A stretch of 64,000 bases of DNA, taken from NCBI RefSeq assembly GCF_024181585.1, contig NZ_CP054258.1, positions 1,736,001-1,800,000 on the forward strand, read 5' to 3'. Positions 1-9,545 of this stretch are shown here, in pieces (position 1 is the stretch's first letter; every line of letters starts with the position of its first letter). A program made the position numbers and the translations under genes. Source of the stretch: Treponema socranskii subsp. buccale. GTDB lineage: Bacteria > Spirochaetota > Spirochaetia > Treponematales > Treponemataceae. Under the pieces are notes generated by a model. The model ran no database searches, had not been told where the DNA came from, and saw only the letters and a list, made by a program, of their open reading frames with translations.

Positions 1-735
1 AAACGCGAACGACGGAATCCTGCGCTCCTCTCTCTTCGCTTCGCTCACCATCTTCGTCGCAAGCTTTACGAGCGTCGTCGTCTTGCCGACTCCCGTAGGG
101 CCTACGATGACGACGACGTGGGGCGGGCGCTGGATTTTTTCCGGCGCGATCGAAATCGTCTTGCCGATCCAATCGACTACTTTGCGTTCTACGGCTTTAA
201 AATCGTCGAGCGCATCGAGCGTAAAATTCGATTGCAGTTTTTCCGTTATCTCATTGATGTATGAAAACGTAAATTCGTTTTCTTCCAAAAGGCTTTCGAT
301 TTTTTTGATCGACGGATGTTTTTCCGAAGCGGCGAAAGAAATACTTTTCAGCTGCTTCGAAAAATTCTCCTCCATTTGCGTCATACGGGCATTCAGTGCG
401 GTATTGAAAGCCGTCATCTGAGCCGCGCGTAAAAGGTCGTCTTTGGTTTTATTGAACGCGGCGGCCGCTTCAAGCGCATCCGTTCCGTCCCCGGATGAAA
501 GCCTCGTCGTATGTGCGGCCGCGTTTTTTGACACGTCGTCTTCGCGGTCTACCGTATAAGAAACTTCGACGACTTCTTTTTGCCCGATGCCGAAAAATCC
601 GCCTTTGAGCATCGTGCGTTTTCCGCAGATCGTATACTCGTTATTGAATTTTTCAAACAGCTTCGCTTTGCATTCGTCGAGCGTCCGTCCCGTCATCTTC
701 AATACGGGCATGTCCCGTCTTTCTGCGCTATACAT
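1..735 (-). CDS. flhF: FlhF, SRP-type GTPase for flagellar placement (3' end outside window)
   Basis: The gene starts at an ATG at 735 and runs off the left edge, so only about the first 245 codons are present. The N-terminal part (MYSAERRDMPVLKM) is the charged FlhF-specific region; near residue 215 a P-loop GPTGVGKTTT begins the SRP-like GTPase domain. FlhF is known to direct the number and polar position of flagella, in spirochaetes at the cell poles. Its start overlaps the flhA stop by 8 bases, which implies translational coupling at the end of the operon. In other treponemes fleN follows; here that would lie outside the window. Confidence 0.93.
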   Translation of the reverse strand, partial: MYSAERRDMPVLKMTGRTLDECKAKLFEKFNNEYTICGKRTMLKGGFFGIGQKEVVEVSYTVDREDDVSKNAAAHTTRLSSGDGTDALEAAAAFNKTKDDLLRAAQMTAFNTALNARMTQMEENFSKQLKSISFAASEKHPSIKKIESLLEENEFTFSYINEITEKLQSNFTLDALDDFKAVERKVVDWIGKTISIAPEKIQRPPHVVVIVGPTGVGKTTTLVKLATKMVSEAKREERRIPSFAF

Positions 736-2902
736 TCTGTATCGTCACTCCTGCTTTATCTTCTGCGATTTCCCCGAGCACTTCGACTTTTATGCTTCTG
801 CCGGCGGCGATTATCTCTCTGTCGGAAATAACGATGATGTCGGGCATTTCGCGATTCGTCATATTCCACACGAGGCGGCGTACCATAGACGAACACATAA
901 CGATCGGAAGCCAACCCTTGCTTCGAATCGCGTTATAGCCGCCGTGTATCGCGCGCTCCCATATCCGCAAATCGACCGGATCGAGGGCGACGAAGGGCTC
1001 CGTACCCGCACTCTTTGCCGTGTGATCGAGCAGGAGCTGCGACAGCTCCTGCGACAAACTCATAACGCGAAGCGTATTGTCTTCGTCGGCGTACTGTTTG
1101 CATATCTGGAGTCCGAGCGCTTCGCGCACTTTTTCCGTAAGATCCCACGCGTTGTGCGTGATAGGCCCGAAGTTCGCAAGCGTTTCGAGGATGACGACGA
1201 TGTTGCGTATCGACACGCGCTCCTGCAAAAGCATCTTCAACACTTTTTCGATATCGCCGTAGGTGAATTTGCATTTTTCGCTGTTGAGCACTTCGTCGAC
1301 GACGACCGGATTCGTCTCTTTGATATTGTTGATGATCCTCGACACTTCCTGCCGTCCGATGATCTCCGCCGCATGCGCTTTGATGATTTCCGTCAAATGC
1401 GTCGCGATGATCGTCGGAGGATCGACGACGGTATAGCCGTTCCGCTCGGCTTCCGCCCGTTTTTCTTCCGGCAGCCAAATCGCGTTCATGCCGAAAGCGG
1501 GGTCTTTCGTTTTTTCTCCCTGCATTTCTTCGGTTACCGTACCGGTATTCATGCACATATAGTAACCGAGCCTGATCGTGCTCCTCCCCGCTTCGATACC
1601 GCGGATTTTAAAACTGTATTCGTTCGGATCGAGCGTCATATTGTCGACGATGCGGATCGGCGGAACGATGAGTCCCATATCGAGAGCGGCTTCGTGCCGT
1701 ATGCGCGTAATCCGTTCGAGAAGTTCCGCGCCTTTTTCTTTGTCGACGAGCGGGATGAGCGCATAGCCGAGTTCGAGCGACAGCGTATCGAGCGGAGCGA
1801 TCGCCGCAGCATCCGAGGGACTTGCGCCGCCCGTCTTTTCTTTTGCCGTAGCGGCGGCGGCCTGCGCTTTTTCGCGCACTTGAGAAGCTGCAATACGGTA
1901 CCCCATAAAAAAGAAAAATGCTCCGAGCAAAATCAAAAGCACCGTCGCTCCCGCGCCGTTTCCGATAAACGCGATACCCATAAACGCGAGAGCCGCTCCT
2001 ACGATTTCGTAGATGTGTCCGTCGATCGTAAAGTTTTTCGAAAGCTGTTTGTCGAAGGCCTCGTCCGTGCTGCTTCCCGTAACGATGAGACCGGTCGCAA
2101 ACGAAAGCATGAGAGAAGGGATCTGCGACATAAGACCGTCACCGATCGTGAGTTTCGCATAGGATAAAAGAGCGTCTCCCGCCGACATGCGATTGATCGC
2201 CATACCGACGGCAAATCCGCCGAAGATGTTTATCGCCGTGATAAAGATGCCGGCTTTAACGTTGCCCGAAACGAATTTCGAAGCACCGTCCATCGTCGAA
2301 TAAAAATCGACCGAGCGATCGAGGGCTTCCTGTTCTTTTTGCGCTTCTTCTTCCGTTATGATACCGCTGTTGAGACGATTGCCGATATCGAATTTTTTCG
2401 TACTCATCGAATCGAGGGAAAACCGCGCGGCGACTTCCGATACGCGCGTGGCCCCTTTTGTGATGACGACGACCTGCACAACGATCAAAATAATAAAAAT
2501 CACAAAGCCGATGACGACAGGCGTCGCACCCGTCCCCCCGCCGGTGACGATGTTCGCAAAAGCCTGCACCATGACGCTTTGACTTTTCGAAAGCCCCGCG
2601 GGGTTTACGGGGTTTGCGAGGATGAGACGCGTCGAAGAGATATTGATGCCGAGCCCGAAAAGCGTCATAAACAAAAGCACGCGCGGGAACGTTACGAAAT
2701 TCGTCGCGCGCGGCGTATACATGACGATGAGCAGGACGACGATCGAAAACGCGATATTGAGCGCCATCGAAAAATCGATGAGGATGCGAGGCATGGGTAT
2801 GACGAGAAAGAGCGCAACGACGACGACTGCGACGCCGACGATATTGCGCTGCAAAAAATTTAAAATGCTTTCGTTTGAAATTCGTCTCGCTTCATCAGGC
2901 AT
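728..2902 (-). CDS. flhA: FlhA, flagellar type III export gate protein
   Basis: 724 residues, close to the usual family length. Residues about 15-330 hold a series of hydrophobic segments (the membrane domain), followed by the soluble C-terminal domain that forms the export ring and docks chaperone-substrate complexes. The block starting SMALNIAFSIVVLLI and the later ITRIRHEAALDMGLIVPPIRI are typical of FlhA. The ATG at 2902 is preceded by a GGTGGGG ribosome-binding site. It sits 17 bases after flhB and overlaps flhF, so it is inside the motility operon. Confidence 0.97.
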   Translation of the reverse strand: MPDEARRISNESILNFLQRNIVGVAVVVVALFLVIPMPRILIDFSMALNIAFSIVVLLIVMYTPRATNFVTFPRVLLFMTLFGLGINISSTRLILANPVNPAGLSKSQSVMVQAFANIVTGGGTGATPVVIGFVIFIILIVVQVVVITKGATRVSEVAARFSLDSMSTKKFDIGNRLNSGIITEEEAQKEQEALDRSVDFYSTMDGASKFVSGNVKAGIFITAINIFGGFAVGMAINRMSAGDALLSYAKLTIGDGLMSQIPSLMLSFATGLIVTGSSTDEAFDKQLSKNFTIDGHIYEIVGAALAFMGIAFIGNGAGATVLLILLGAFFFFMGYRIAASQVREKAQAAAATAKEKTGGASPSDAAAIAPLDTLSLELGYALIPLVDKEKGAELLERITRIRHEAALDMGLIVPPIRIVDNMTLDPNEYSFKIRGIEAGRSTIRLGYYMCMNTGTVTEEMQGEKTKDPAFGMNAIWLPEEKRAEAERNGYTVVDPPTIIATHLTEIIKAHAAEIIGRQEVSRIINNIKETNPVVVDEVLNSEKCKFTYGDIEKVLKMLLQERVSIRNIVVILETLANFGPITHNAWDLTEKVREALGLQICKQYADEDNTLRVMSLSQELSQLLLDHTAKSAGTEPFVALDPVDLRIWERAIHGGYNAIRSKGWLPIVMCSSMVRRLVWNMTNREMPDIIVISDREIIAAGRSIKVEVLGEIAEDKAGVTIQNV

Positions 2903-2919
2903 CAGTCCCCACCCGCCTA

Positions 2920-4041
2920 CTAAAGCCGTTTATGCAAATTCATAACATGAGCATAGATATCGGCAATAATTCTAAAATATTCTTCCGGTATTATATCACC
3001 AACATTCGTGTTTGCATAGAGACCGCGCGCGACGGGGCGGTTTTCCACAACGGGCACGTCGTTTTCTTCGGCTATCCTGCGCATGGAAAATGCGACTTCG
3101 TCTTCGCCCTTCGCGGTAACGCGCGGCGCTTCGTAGCCTGAAGCCGCATCGTATTTCAACGCGACGGCGAAGTGCGTCGGGTTCGTAATGACGACATCGG
3201 ATTCCCTGACGGCCTGCGGCATGTTTTGCTGCAGGATGGCGCGCTCGGCCTGCTGCAGCCTGTTTTTTACTTCGGGGTCGCCTTCGAATTCTTTATATTC
3301 CTCTTTTACTTCCTGTTTCGTCATCTTCATCTGTTCCATAAATTCGCGCCGCTGCACAAAATAATCGGGAATGGCGATGACGAGAAATACGATGCTCGCC
3401 ATTATTAAAATTTCGGCGCTCATGATACCGATGTGACGGATCGCCATGCCGATGTTCCCGTTTTGAATTTCGAGCATGAGAATCGGAACGTCTCGACGGA
3501 GCAGCATAAAAGCGAGTATCGAAATGACGGTTACTTTACCGAGCGATTTCGCGACGTTGAAAAGTCCGCGCAGCGAAAAAAGCGTGTTGCGGAAATACTG
3601 AACGAAGTTCGGAACGATTTTTTGAAACTTCGGTTCGATCGTCTTCGTCGTAAAGATAAAGCTGCGGTTTTGAATGATATTTCCCGCAATGCCGCCGACA
3701 ATACCGATGATGCCGATCGGCAGCACGAGGCGCAAAAAAAAATAATAAAATACGCGCGCGATCGCGGGATCGTTTACGCTCGATGAAGCGCAGCGCGAAA
3801 AATAGTAACGGAAAATCCCGGTACATTCTTTCAACATCGAAGGCGCAAAGACGATGAGGAGCACGACGCACAAAAGCATGACGAAGGCGCTGTTGAGTTC
3901 GGCGCTTTTTGCGACGCGGCCCTCCCGCCTCGCTTTTTCAAGCTTGTATTCCGACGGCTCTTCGGTTCTGCCTTCGTCTTCCGCGGCGAACCACTGAAGG
4001 TCGATATACAGATACGGCGGTACGGGAAGCATATCGTTCAC
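2920..4041 (-). CDS. flhB: FlhB, flagellar export switch protein
   Basis: 373 residues. Four hydrophobic segments lie between about residues 45 and 235, followed by the cytoplasmic domain with the autocleavage motif NPTH (in ITNPTHFAVALKY), where FlhB proteins cut themselves to switch export specificity from rod/hook to filament. The start is a GTG at 4041 that overlaps the fliR stop (GTGA) and has a GGGAGG site just upstream; an internal ATG at 4032 is the alternative. Part of the membrane export gate with FliP, FliQ, FliR and FlhA. Confidence 0.96.
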   Translation of the reverse strand: MNDMLPVPPYLYIDLQWFAAEDEGRTEEPSEYKLEKARREGRVAKSAELNSAFVMLLCVVLLIVFAPSMLKECTGIFRYYFSRCASSSVNDPAIARVFYYFFLRLVLPIGIIGIVGGIAGNIIQNRSFIFTTKTIEPKFQKIVPNFVQYFRNTLFSLRGLFNVAKSLGKVTVISILAFMLLRRDVPILMLEIQNGNIGMAIRHIGIMSAEILIMASIVFLVIAIPDYFVQRREFMEQMKMTKQEVKEEYKEFEGDPEVKNRLQQAERAILQQNMPQAVRESDVVITNPTHFAVALKYDAASGYEAPRVTAKGEDEVAFSMRRIAEENDVPVVENRPVARGLYANTNVGDIIPEEYFRIIADIYAHVMNLHKRL

Positions 4042-4835
4042 GAAGCGCCTCCCGAAAAAAGCGCGATAAGAGACGTGATGCCTGCGTTAAACGAGCGTTC
4101 GAAAAAATCGCACAGCTGGGGCATGAGCGCCGTGATGACGAAAAAAGACGTAAGCAAAAGCAGCGCGAACCCTTCGGACAAAAGATTCATCTGAGGAGCG
4201 GCCCGCGCGAGGATTCCCATACAGATATTGATAAGCAAAAGCGTGCCCATAAGCGGAAGCGCGATGACGAGCGAAGAAGCGAAAAGCTCGGTGAGGCTTC
4301 CGACCAAAAATCGCACGATGCGTTCTTTCGCTTCGAGGAGGGCAAATACGTTCATCGACGCAAAGCTTGAAACGAGTCCTCGCAAAAACAGTTTTTGAAA
4401 CCACTTGCTCTGCAAAAAAAGCAGCATCGCGACGAGATTCAAATACTGCCCCATGAGCGGGTTTTCGACTTGCGCGAGCGCGTCGTAGACTTCGGATGCG
4501 CTCAAGCCCATTTGAAACGCAAAAAACTGACCTGCAGTGCTGAATGCGGCAAAGAGGATCGTGATAAAAAAACCGATGATGAGTCCGATCATCGCTTCTC
4601 CCGCAAGTAAAAACGCATACGACAAATCGAAAAGACCGCTCGAGGAAATATACGGAGCGTAGGATGAAAAATCGACGTGCGGAATGAGGGCGTATGCCAT
4701 ATAGCCTGCAAGCGCTATCTTCGCCGCCCTCGGCACCGAGCGCATCGAAAAGAGCGGCAGCGTCATCAAAAGCGCAAAACAGCGGACGGCAATGAGCAAA
4801 AATATCGGCGCATGACTTACGATACGATCGATCAC
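4038..4835 (-). CDS. fliR: FliR, flagellar export gate protein
   Basis: 265 residues, almost entirely hydrophobic segments, as in the FliR family. Together with FliP and FliQ it forms the helical export-gate core through which rod, hook and filament proteins leave the cell. Start is GTG (MIDRIVSHAPIF) with a purine-rich AAGGA sequence upstream. The gene follows fliQ by 17 bases and its last bases overlap the flhB start, so the three genes are read as a unit. Confidence 0.95.
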   Translation of the reverse strand: MIDRIVSHAPIFLLIAVRCFALLMTLPLFSMRSVPRAAKIALAGYMAYALIPHVDFSSYAPYISSSGLFDLSYAFLLAGEAMIGLIIGFFITILFAAFSTAGQFFAFQMGLSASEVYDALAQVENPLMGQYLNLVAMLLFLQSKWFQKLFLRGLVSSFASMNVFALLEAKERIVRFLVGSLTELFASSLVIALPLMGTLLLINICMGILARAAPQMNLLSEGFALLLLTSFFVITALMPQLCDFFERSFNAGITSLIALFSGGAS

Positions 4836-4852
4836 CGCTTTCGTCCTTATCT

Positions 4853-5122
4853 CTAGCGCGCCATGAGCGGTATGAGATTAAAAAGAGAAACCGTGTAATT
4901 TCTGAGATGCGTAAACATCCAGCCTCCAAGGAGCGCCAGCATCGCAAGGATCGTCAAAACTTTCGGCAAAAACGTCAGCGTCTGTTCCTGAATCGACGTC
5001 GTCGCTTGAAAGATCGCAACGACGAGCCCGACGAGGAGAGCGGCGCCGAGTACGGGAGCTGCGAGGATAAAAATTTCAAATACGCCGCCGCGAATTAAAT
5101 TGACAAGCTGTCCTATCGACAT
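4853..5122 (-). CDS. fliQ: FliQ, flagellar export gate protein
   Basis: 89 residues with two membrane helices (about 15-40 and 50-75), the standard size and topology of FliQ. It begins MSIGQLVNLIRGGVFEIF; a GGAGG sequence lies upstream of the ATG at 5122, somewhat far away (about 13 bases). Component of the FliPQR gate. Sits between fliP and fliR as in other flagellar operons. Confidence 0.95.
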   Translation of the reverse strand: MSIGQLVNLIRGGVFEIFILAAPVLGAALLVGLVVAIFQATTSIQEQTLTFLPKVLTILAMLALLGGWMFTHLRNYTVSLFNLIPLMAR

Positions 5123-5162
5123 CGCTTTTTATCATCCTCCTAAAATCGAATCACCGATTTTT

Positions 5163-6098
5163 TCAGCGCAAAACGGAAACGAAAAGCTGCTGCGTCAAAA
5201 GCCCCCATCCGTCGACGAGGACGAAGAGCATCAGTTTGAACGGCATCGAAATCTGTACCGGCGGCAGCATCATCATGCCCATCGACATGAGGATACTCGC
5301 GACGACCATATCGATAATGATAAACGGAATGTAAAGCAGCACACCGATTTTAAACGCGACGGTAAGCTCGTGCAAAATGTAAGCGGGCACGAGGATATGC
5401 GTCGGAACGTCGGCGAGCGTATTCGGCCGATCCATCCTCGCCATAGACATAAAAAGGGAAATGGAGCTCGTATCTTCGGCCATCTGCGTATACATAAAAA
5501 TGCGCATCGGAGCTTCGGCTTCGCGGTACGCCTCTTCGACGCCGATCTCTCCGCTCGAAAGCGGACGGAACGAATTGTCGTACACCCTCGTAAAAGTCGG
5601 CCACATGACAAAAAGCGTCATAAAAAACGCGATTCCGTTGAGCACGGCGGTCGGCGGCACTTGCTGCAGAGAAAGCGCGCGTTTAATAAAATCGAGGACG
5701 ATCGAAAAACGCAAAAAGCACGTCGTCAAAATCAAAATGCTCGGCGCAAGCGTGAGCACCGTAAGCAAAAGGAGCACTTGTACCGAAAACGCGACTTCCC
5801 TGCCCGTTTGAGGCTGCGTAACCCTTATATCGACGTTCGGCACGACAGGATTCCGCACATTGCGATTCATCTCCGTCGTACCCCTCGCCGATCCTTCGGG
5901 AAAATTATTATTCTGCTGAGCGGAAAGAGCTGTGCCGCATAAAAAGAGAGCAAGGACGACCAGAATACGAACGATGCGCTTCGCCCGTATTCGATGTGTT
6001 TTTTTTCCGGCACAAATAGGCGGCCTACGATAACGCTCGCCATAGCCCACCCGCATTCGATACGTTTTTTTCCCGGCACAAATAGATGACTCACTCAT
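5163..6098 (-). CDS. fliP: FliP, flagellar export gate protein with a duplicated leader
   Basis: 311 residues. The mature part (about 100-311) matches FliP: the block VLLLLTVLTLAPSILI, then FIKRALSLQQVPPTAVLNG and the C-terminal membrane helices ending in LMLFVLVDGWGLLTQQ. A signal-peptide-like hydrophobic segment (IVRILVVLALFLCGTALSA) lies near residues 41-60, as expected for FliP. The first 40 residues are odd: they contain two copies of an ICAGKKT-(Y/H)-R motif from a 66-bp in-frame tandem repeat. The ATG at 6098 comes right after the fliO stop; I found no good ATG, GTG or TTG between the repeat and the hydrophobic segment, so the repeat seems to be translated. Confidence 0.93.
   Translation of the reverse strand: MSESSICAGKKTYRMRVGYGERYRRPPICAGKKTHRIRAKRIVRILVVLALFLCGTALSAQQNNNFPEGSARGTTEMNRNVRNPVVPNVDIRVTQPQTGREVAFSVQVLLLLTVLTLAPSILILTTCFLRFSIVLDFIKRALSLQQVPPTAVLNGIAFFMTLFVMWPTFTRVYDNSFRPLSSGEIGVEEAYREAEAPMRIFMYTQMAEDTSSISLFMSMARMDRPNTLADVPTHILVPAYILHELTVAFKIGVLLYIPFIIIDMVVASILMSMGMMMLPPVQISMPFKLMLFVLVDGWGLLTQQLFVSVLR
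5984..6085 (-). repeat. Tandem in-frame duplication inside the fliP leader
   Basis: Two near-identical 36-base blocks at 6050-6085 and 5984-6019, offset by exactly 66 bases (22 codons). Each codes for an ICAGKKT-(Y/H)-R segment. They differ at a handful of positions, so the duplication is not brand new. The interval is a multiple of three, keeping fliP in frame. Confidence 0.85.
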
Positions 6099-6099
6099 A

Positions 6100-6750
6100 T
6101 CACTTTTCCGAATCGAGGCGGCGTCTCTGCGTTCGCAGCATATCGCGCGCTTTATCGCCGTCGCCGCTGAAAACGCTTTCGCCTTTTTTTGTTCCCTGCG
6201 GCATAAAGATCGAAAGGATATCGCCGAAATTCCGCGGCCTCTTTACGTTTTGACGAGTATCCGCATAGAGGTTCATCGCGTGGATCGTCTCTTTGTCGGT
6301 AACTTCACCGATGAGGTTGACCGCGTTGTCGGTAACGCCGATCAAATACGCTTTATCGTCGAGGAGCGAAACGACGTGCACCGATTTTCCGGGCGCGATC
6401 GATACGGAAGAGACGACGCGCAAAAATTGATCGCCTTCTCCGACATCTTTATTCATGCTGCGCTTCATGAGGTAGACGACCGCGTACACGCAGGCGACGA
6501 CGACGGCGAGGACAAGGATCATGCGGATAAAAAGCCAAAGCGTCGATGCGGGCCGCTCTGCTGCGGCGGATGAAAGCGCGGGATCGGCTATCGGAAGAGA
6601 CGATTCGTCGACGGCAGCAGTTTCAGTCCGCTCGATGCGCGTATCTTCGGTCACCTGTGCTTGCGCGTACGGCGGAAAAGATACGGCGACGAGCAAAAAC
6701 GAAAACGCCGCCGTTTTTAATAATTTCGAGTATTGCAACTGTTCCCCCAC
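6100..6750 (-). CDS. fliO: FliO/FliZ-like flagellar export accessory protein
   Basis: 216 residues. A cleavable signal sequence (residues about 10-32, ending in YAQAQ) is followed by an acidic stretch, a membrane helix near 70-92 (LWLFIRMILVLAVVVACVY) and a cytoplasmic domain with the FliO pattern VVSSVSIAPGKSVHVVSLLDDKAYLIGVTD. FliO assists assembly of the FliP ring. In treponemes this position in the operon is held by a gene called fliZ or orf304. It lies 12 bases after fliY and directly before fliP. Confidence 0.88.
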   Translation of the reverse strand: MGEQLQYSKLLKTAAFSFLLVAVSFPPYAQAQVTEDTRIERTETAAVDESSLPIADPALSSAAAERPASTLWLFIRMILVLAVVVACVYAVVYLMKRSMNKDVGEGDQFLRVVSSVSIAPGKSVHVVSLLDDKAYLIGVTDNAVNLIGEVTDKETIHAMNLYADTRQNVKRPRNFGDILSIFMPQGTKKGESVFSGDGDKARDMLRTQRRRLDSEK

Positions 6751-6762
6751 CCTGTAAAAGTA

Positions 6763-7881
6763 TCAGTGCAGTTCCGTCACCCTCTCGATCGAAGACAGGA
6801 TTTCGGTAACGCGCACACCGAAGTTTTCGTCGATGACGACGACTTCGCCCTTTGCGATCGGCTTATGATTGACAAGGATATCGACCGGCTCACCGGCAAG
6901 TTTGTCGAGCTCTATGATCGTACCTTCTCCCATGCCGAGAATGTCTTTTATCTGTTTTTTCGTGCGGCCGAGCTCTACGGTCATCTCCATGTACACGTCC
7001 ATGATAAGACCGATATTGCCCTGTTCGCCGCTCCCGGCCATATTGCCTTGGAGCATCGGGTACTGCAGCGACTGTACGTTCGGAATGCCGCTTCCCATCT
7101 GCCCCATCATGGGCATCGACTGTCCCATGTTCATACCCTGTCCCATATTCATACCGGGAGATGCCATCGTTCCGACGGATGCGATGTCGGCGGCGCTGAG
7201 CGTTCCGCCCGTATTCATCTCGGGAGCCGAAGTTCCGCTTCCGAGCGCTCTGATCATCTGTTCTGCGGCCGTCGCTCCGACCGCTTCCCACAATGTATAG
7301 CCCTGCCCGTCGAGCGAAAGAGGATAATTGAAAAGGACGAATTGATTTTGCGGAACTCGTATCATCGCTTTCGGATCGTTGCGCGCAGTGGGCGGATTGC
7401 ACGAAATCCCGGAAATCTTGCCCGTCTTTTCGAGGGCTTGGATTTCATCGTTCGTGTGCGTCGACACGGTTTCGGCGATAACGGAAAGCGCCATATCGTC
7501 GATGTCCGCGTTATCCTCTTTATTCATAAGACCGACGATCTTTTGCGCAAACTCGGGTGCGAGTATGTACAGGTGATCACCGACCAATCCGCTCGAAAAG
7601 TCGGCGAGAACATTGACGACGACTTCCGGCAGCTTTGCCAAGAGGCGGTCGCGGTCGAGCTGCTCGACGACGGGAGTATCGGCCGAAAAATTCGCACCGG
7701 TCATTTTGTTGAGATTTTCTGCGAACGGCGTTTTGAGTTCATCCGCAAATTTCTGCAGAACGGCGGTATCCAGCTGTACGGAAGGCATTCCTCCGACTCT
7801 GCCGGATGAATTGAGGCCGTCTACGGACACACCCGAAAGCAGAGCATCAATCTCATCCTGCGATATTGCACCATCACTCAT
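6763..7881 (-). CDS. fliY: FliY/FliN, flagellar motor switch protein
   Basis: About 372 residues from the ATG at 7881 (MSDGAISQDEIDALLSG); an AAGGAG sequence sits 8-9 bases before this ATG and directly abuts the earlier ATG at 7890, so 7881 is the better start. The N-terminal motif SQDEIDALLSG resembles the CheY-binding end of FliM. The middle is CheC/FliM-like and the last 90 residues are the FliN (SpoA) domain. A methionine/glycine-rich linker (repeats of MNMGQ and related) joins them at about 240-290. The product forms the C-ring and responds to CheY-P. The start overlaps the fliM stop. Confidence 0.94.
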   Translation of the reverse strand: MSDGAISQDEIDALLSGVSVDGLNSSGRVGGMPSVQLDTAVLQKFADELKTPFAENLNKMTGANFSADTPVVEQLDRDRLLAKLPEVVVNVLADFSSGLVGDHLYILAPEFAQKIVGLMNKEDNADIDDMALSVIAETVSTHTNDEIQALEKTGKISGISCNPPTARNDPKAMIRVPQNQFVLFNYPLSLDGQGYTLWEAVGATAAEQMIRALGSGTSAPEMNTGGTLSAADIASVGTMASPGMNMGQGMNMGQSMPMMGQMGSGIPNVQSLQYPMLQGNMAGSGEQGNIGLIMDVYMEMTVELGRTKKQIKDILGMGEGTIIELDKLAGEPVDILVNHKPIAKGEVVVIDENFGVRVTEILSSIERVTELH

Positions 7882-8911
7882 ACGAATCATCTCCTTCTAC
7901 AGAAAGTTCTTCAAAATCATCCGCCGAAATATCTTCCAATTTACCGGTTATCTGCACCGCCATCTTTTTTCCGACAACGCCCGGCTGGCAATAGAATTTC
8001 TTTCTGTTGCCCACGCTGAGCGTAAGCGGATCGCCGACACGGATATTCGACAGGCGCACGACATCTCCGGCACGGAGAGAGAGCACTTCGCGTATCGGCA
8101 AATCGATGGAGCCGACTTCGGCGACGACGTCCATTTCAACCGACGAAAGTTTTTCTTTCAGCGTTCCGAGGTACTGCGTCGTCGAACTTCTGCGCACCGA
8201 ACTGAACCAAAATTGAGAGGACAGCTTTGAAATGATCGGCTCGATCGTCAAATACGGAATGCAGAAATTCATCATGCCTTCTTCTTCGCCGACTTTCATT
8301 TCAAGGGTAACGAGAACGACCATTTCCGAAGGAGGCACGATCTGCGCAAACTGCGGATTCGTTTCGATCTGTCCGAGCCGGGGGCGCAAATCGATAACCT
8401 GCGTCCACGCTTCCCGCATATTCGCGAGGATGCGTACGATGATGCCTTCCATAACCGACTGTTCGATATCGGTCAGATCGCGGTTTTTATTTCCGGTTGT
8501 CGAACCGCGGCCGCCGAACAGGCGATCGATCATGCAAAACGTGATCGTCGGATCGATTTCGAGCACCGCATTTCCTTTCAGCGGATCCATATTGACGACG
8601 GCAAGCGTCGTCGGCGTCGGAATGGATCGTATAAACTCTTCATACGTAAGCTGATCGACGGAAGCGACGTGAACGTGCACGAGGCTCCGCAGCTGAGCGG
8701 AAAGACTCGTCGTCGTCAAACGCGCAAAGGTTTCGTGCATGTTCGACACGGTGCGCAGCTGTTCTTTCGAAAATTTGTCGGGACGCTTAAAATCGTAAAT
8801 CTTGATTTTACGCGTATCGCTGACCGGCTTAAAATCGTCGGTGTCGGAATCGCCCGAACTTATCGCGGTGAGCAGCTGATCTATTTCATCCTGTGACAGA
8901 ACTTCGTTCAT
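7874..8911 (-). CDS. fliM: FliM, flagellar motor switch protein
   Basis: 345 residues, a normal length for FliM. The N-terminus LSQDEIDQLLTAI is the CheY-P binding motif; the middle domain contains GRGSTTGN near the family's GGXG motif, and the C-terminal SpoA domain contacts FliN/FliY. It is part of the C-ring that controls rotation direction and torque. ATG at 8911 follows an AGGAAA site. Gap to fliL is 25 bases; overlaps fliY by 8 bases. Confidence 0.97.
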   Translation of the reverse strand: MNEVLSQDEIDQLLTAISSGDSDTDDFKPVSDTRKIKIYDFKRPDKFSKEQLRTVSNMHETFARLTTTSLSAQLRSLVHVHVASVDQLTYEEFIRSIPTPTTLAVVNMDPLKGNAVLEIDPTITFCMIDRLFGGRGSTTGNKNRDLTDIEQSVMEGIIVRILANMREAWTQVIDLRPRLGQIETNPQFAQIVPPSEMVVLVTLEMKVGEEEGMMNFCIPYLTIEPIISKLSSQFWFSSVRRSSTTQYLGTLKEKLSSVEMDVVAEVGSIDLPIREVLSLRAGDVVRLSNIRVGDPLTLSVGNRKKFYCQPGVVGKKMAVQITGKLEDISADDFEELSVEGDDSYE

Positions 8912-8936
8912 GCTTTTTCCTAATCAAACCGCCGTA

Positions 8937-9482
8937 CTATTGCTCGATGACATCGAGCTGTTGAAACGAAACGTCGCGGATCTTCGAACCGCTTAAAATT
9001 TCGTCGTTGATCGCATTGCGCAATTCTATTTTCAATTTCTGTTCGTTTTGCGGCTTCAACTCGTCGATCGTCTTCTGTGTAAAATATCGGCGCAAATAAT
9101 CGGTGAGTTCAACCCTCCGTTCGGTTATTTCCGTCGCCGCAACCCTGTCGTCTTTTTTATAACCGAGGAACACGTTGACGACGACGCTCGCAGGGACGTC
9201 GTCGCTCGTTCTCGTTCTGATGGCTCCGAGCGATGAGTACCAGTCGAGCACTTCCCGCTGCGCATGGTATTCGTCGCTCATCGGGATCGCCGTCTGCGCC
9301 GACGTATTGCTCGAAACGACACGCACCGTAACGAACACGACGACGACGATGAGGATCACCGCGCCGAGCGCTATGAGTATCCATTTTAATAATCCGGGAA
9401 CAAGTCCGCCGATTCCTTTTCCTTTCGCACCGCTTCCGCCGTCGGACGCGCTTTCGTCGAAATTAATATCGTTGTCTGCCAT
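8937..9482 (-). CDS. fliL: FliL, stator-associated flagellar protein
   Basis: About 181 residues from the ATG at 9482; a GGTGGGG site precedes it. One membrane helix (about 35-60), then a periplasmic domain of FliL type ending in RDVSFQQLDVIEQ. FliL binds the MotA/MotB stator and in spirochaetes helps orient periplasmic flagella. A GTG three codons upstream (9491) is the alternative start. It follows motB by about 60 bases. Confidence 0.92.
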   Translation of the reverse strand: MADNDINFDESASDGGSGAKGKGIGGLVPGLLKWILIALGAVILIVVVVFVTVRVVSSNTSAQTAIPMSDEYHAQREVLDWYSSLGAIRTRTSDDVPASVVVNVFLGYKKDDRVAATEITERRVELTDYLRRYFTQKTIDELKPQNEQKLKIELRNAINDEILSGSKIRDVSFQQLDVIEQ

Positions 9483-9545
9483 GATCCCCACCTATACAAA
9501 CGCACGGTTTACATTCTAAGGAATATTTAATTATATATTGTACCA

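Noticed and set aside
587-2167. Long plus-strand open frame opposite flhA, and similar ones opposite many other genes
   Set aside because: Arg/Asp-rich composition and no family pattern; they mirror the codon use of the real genes.
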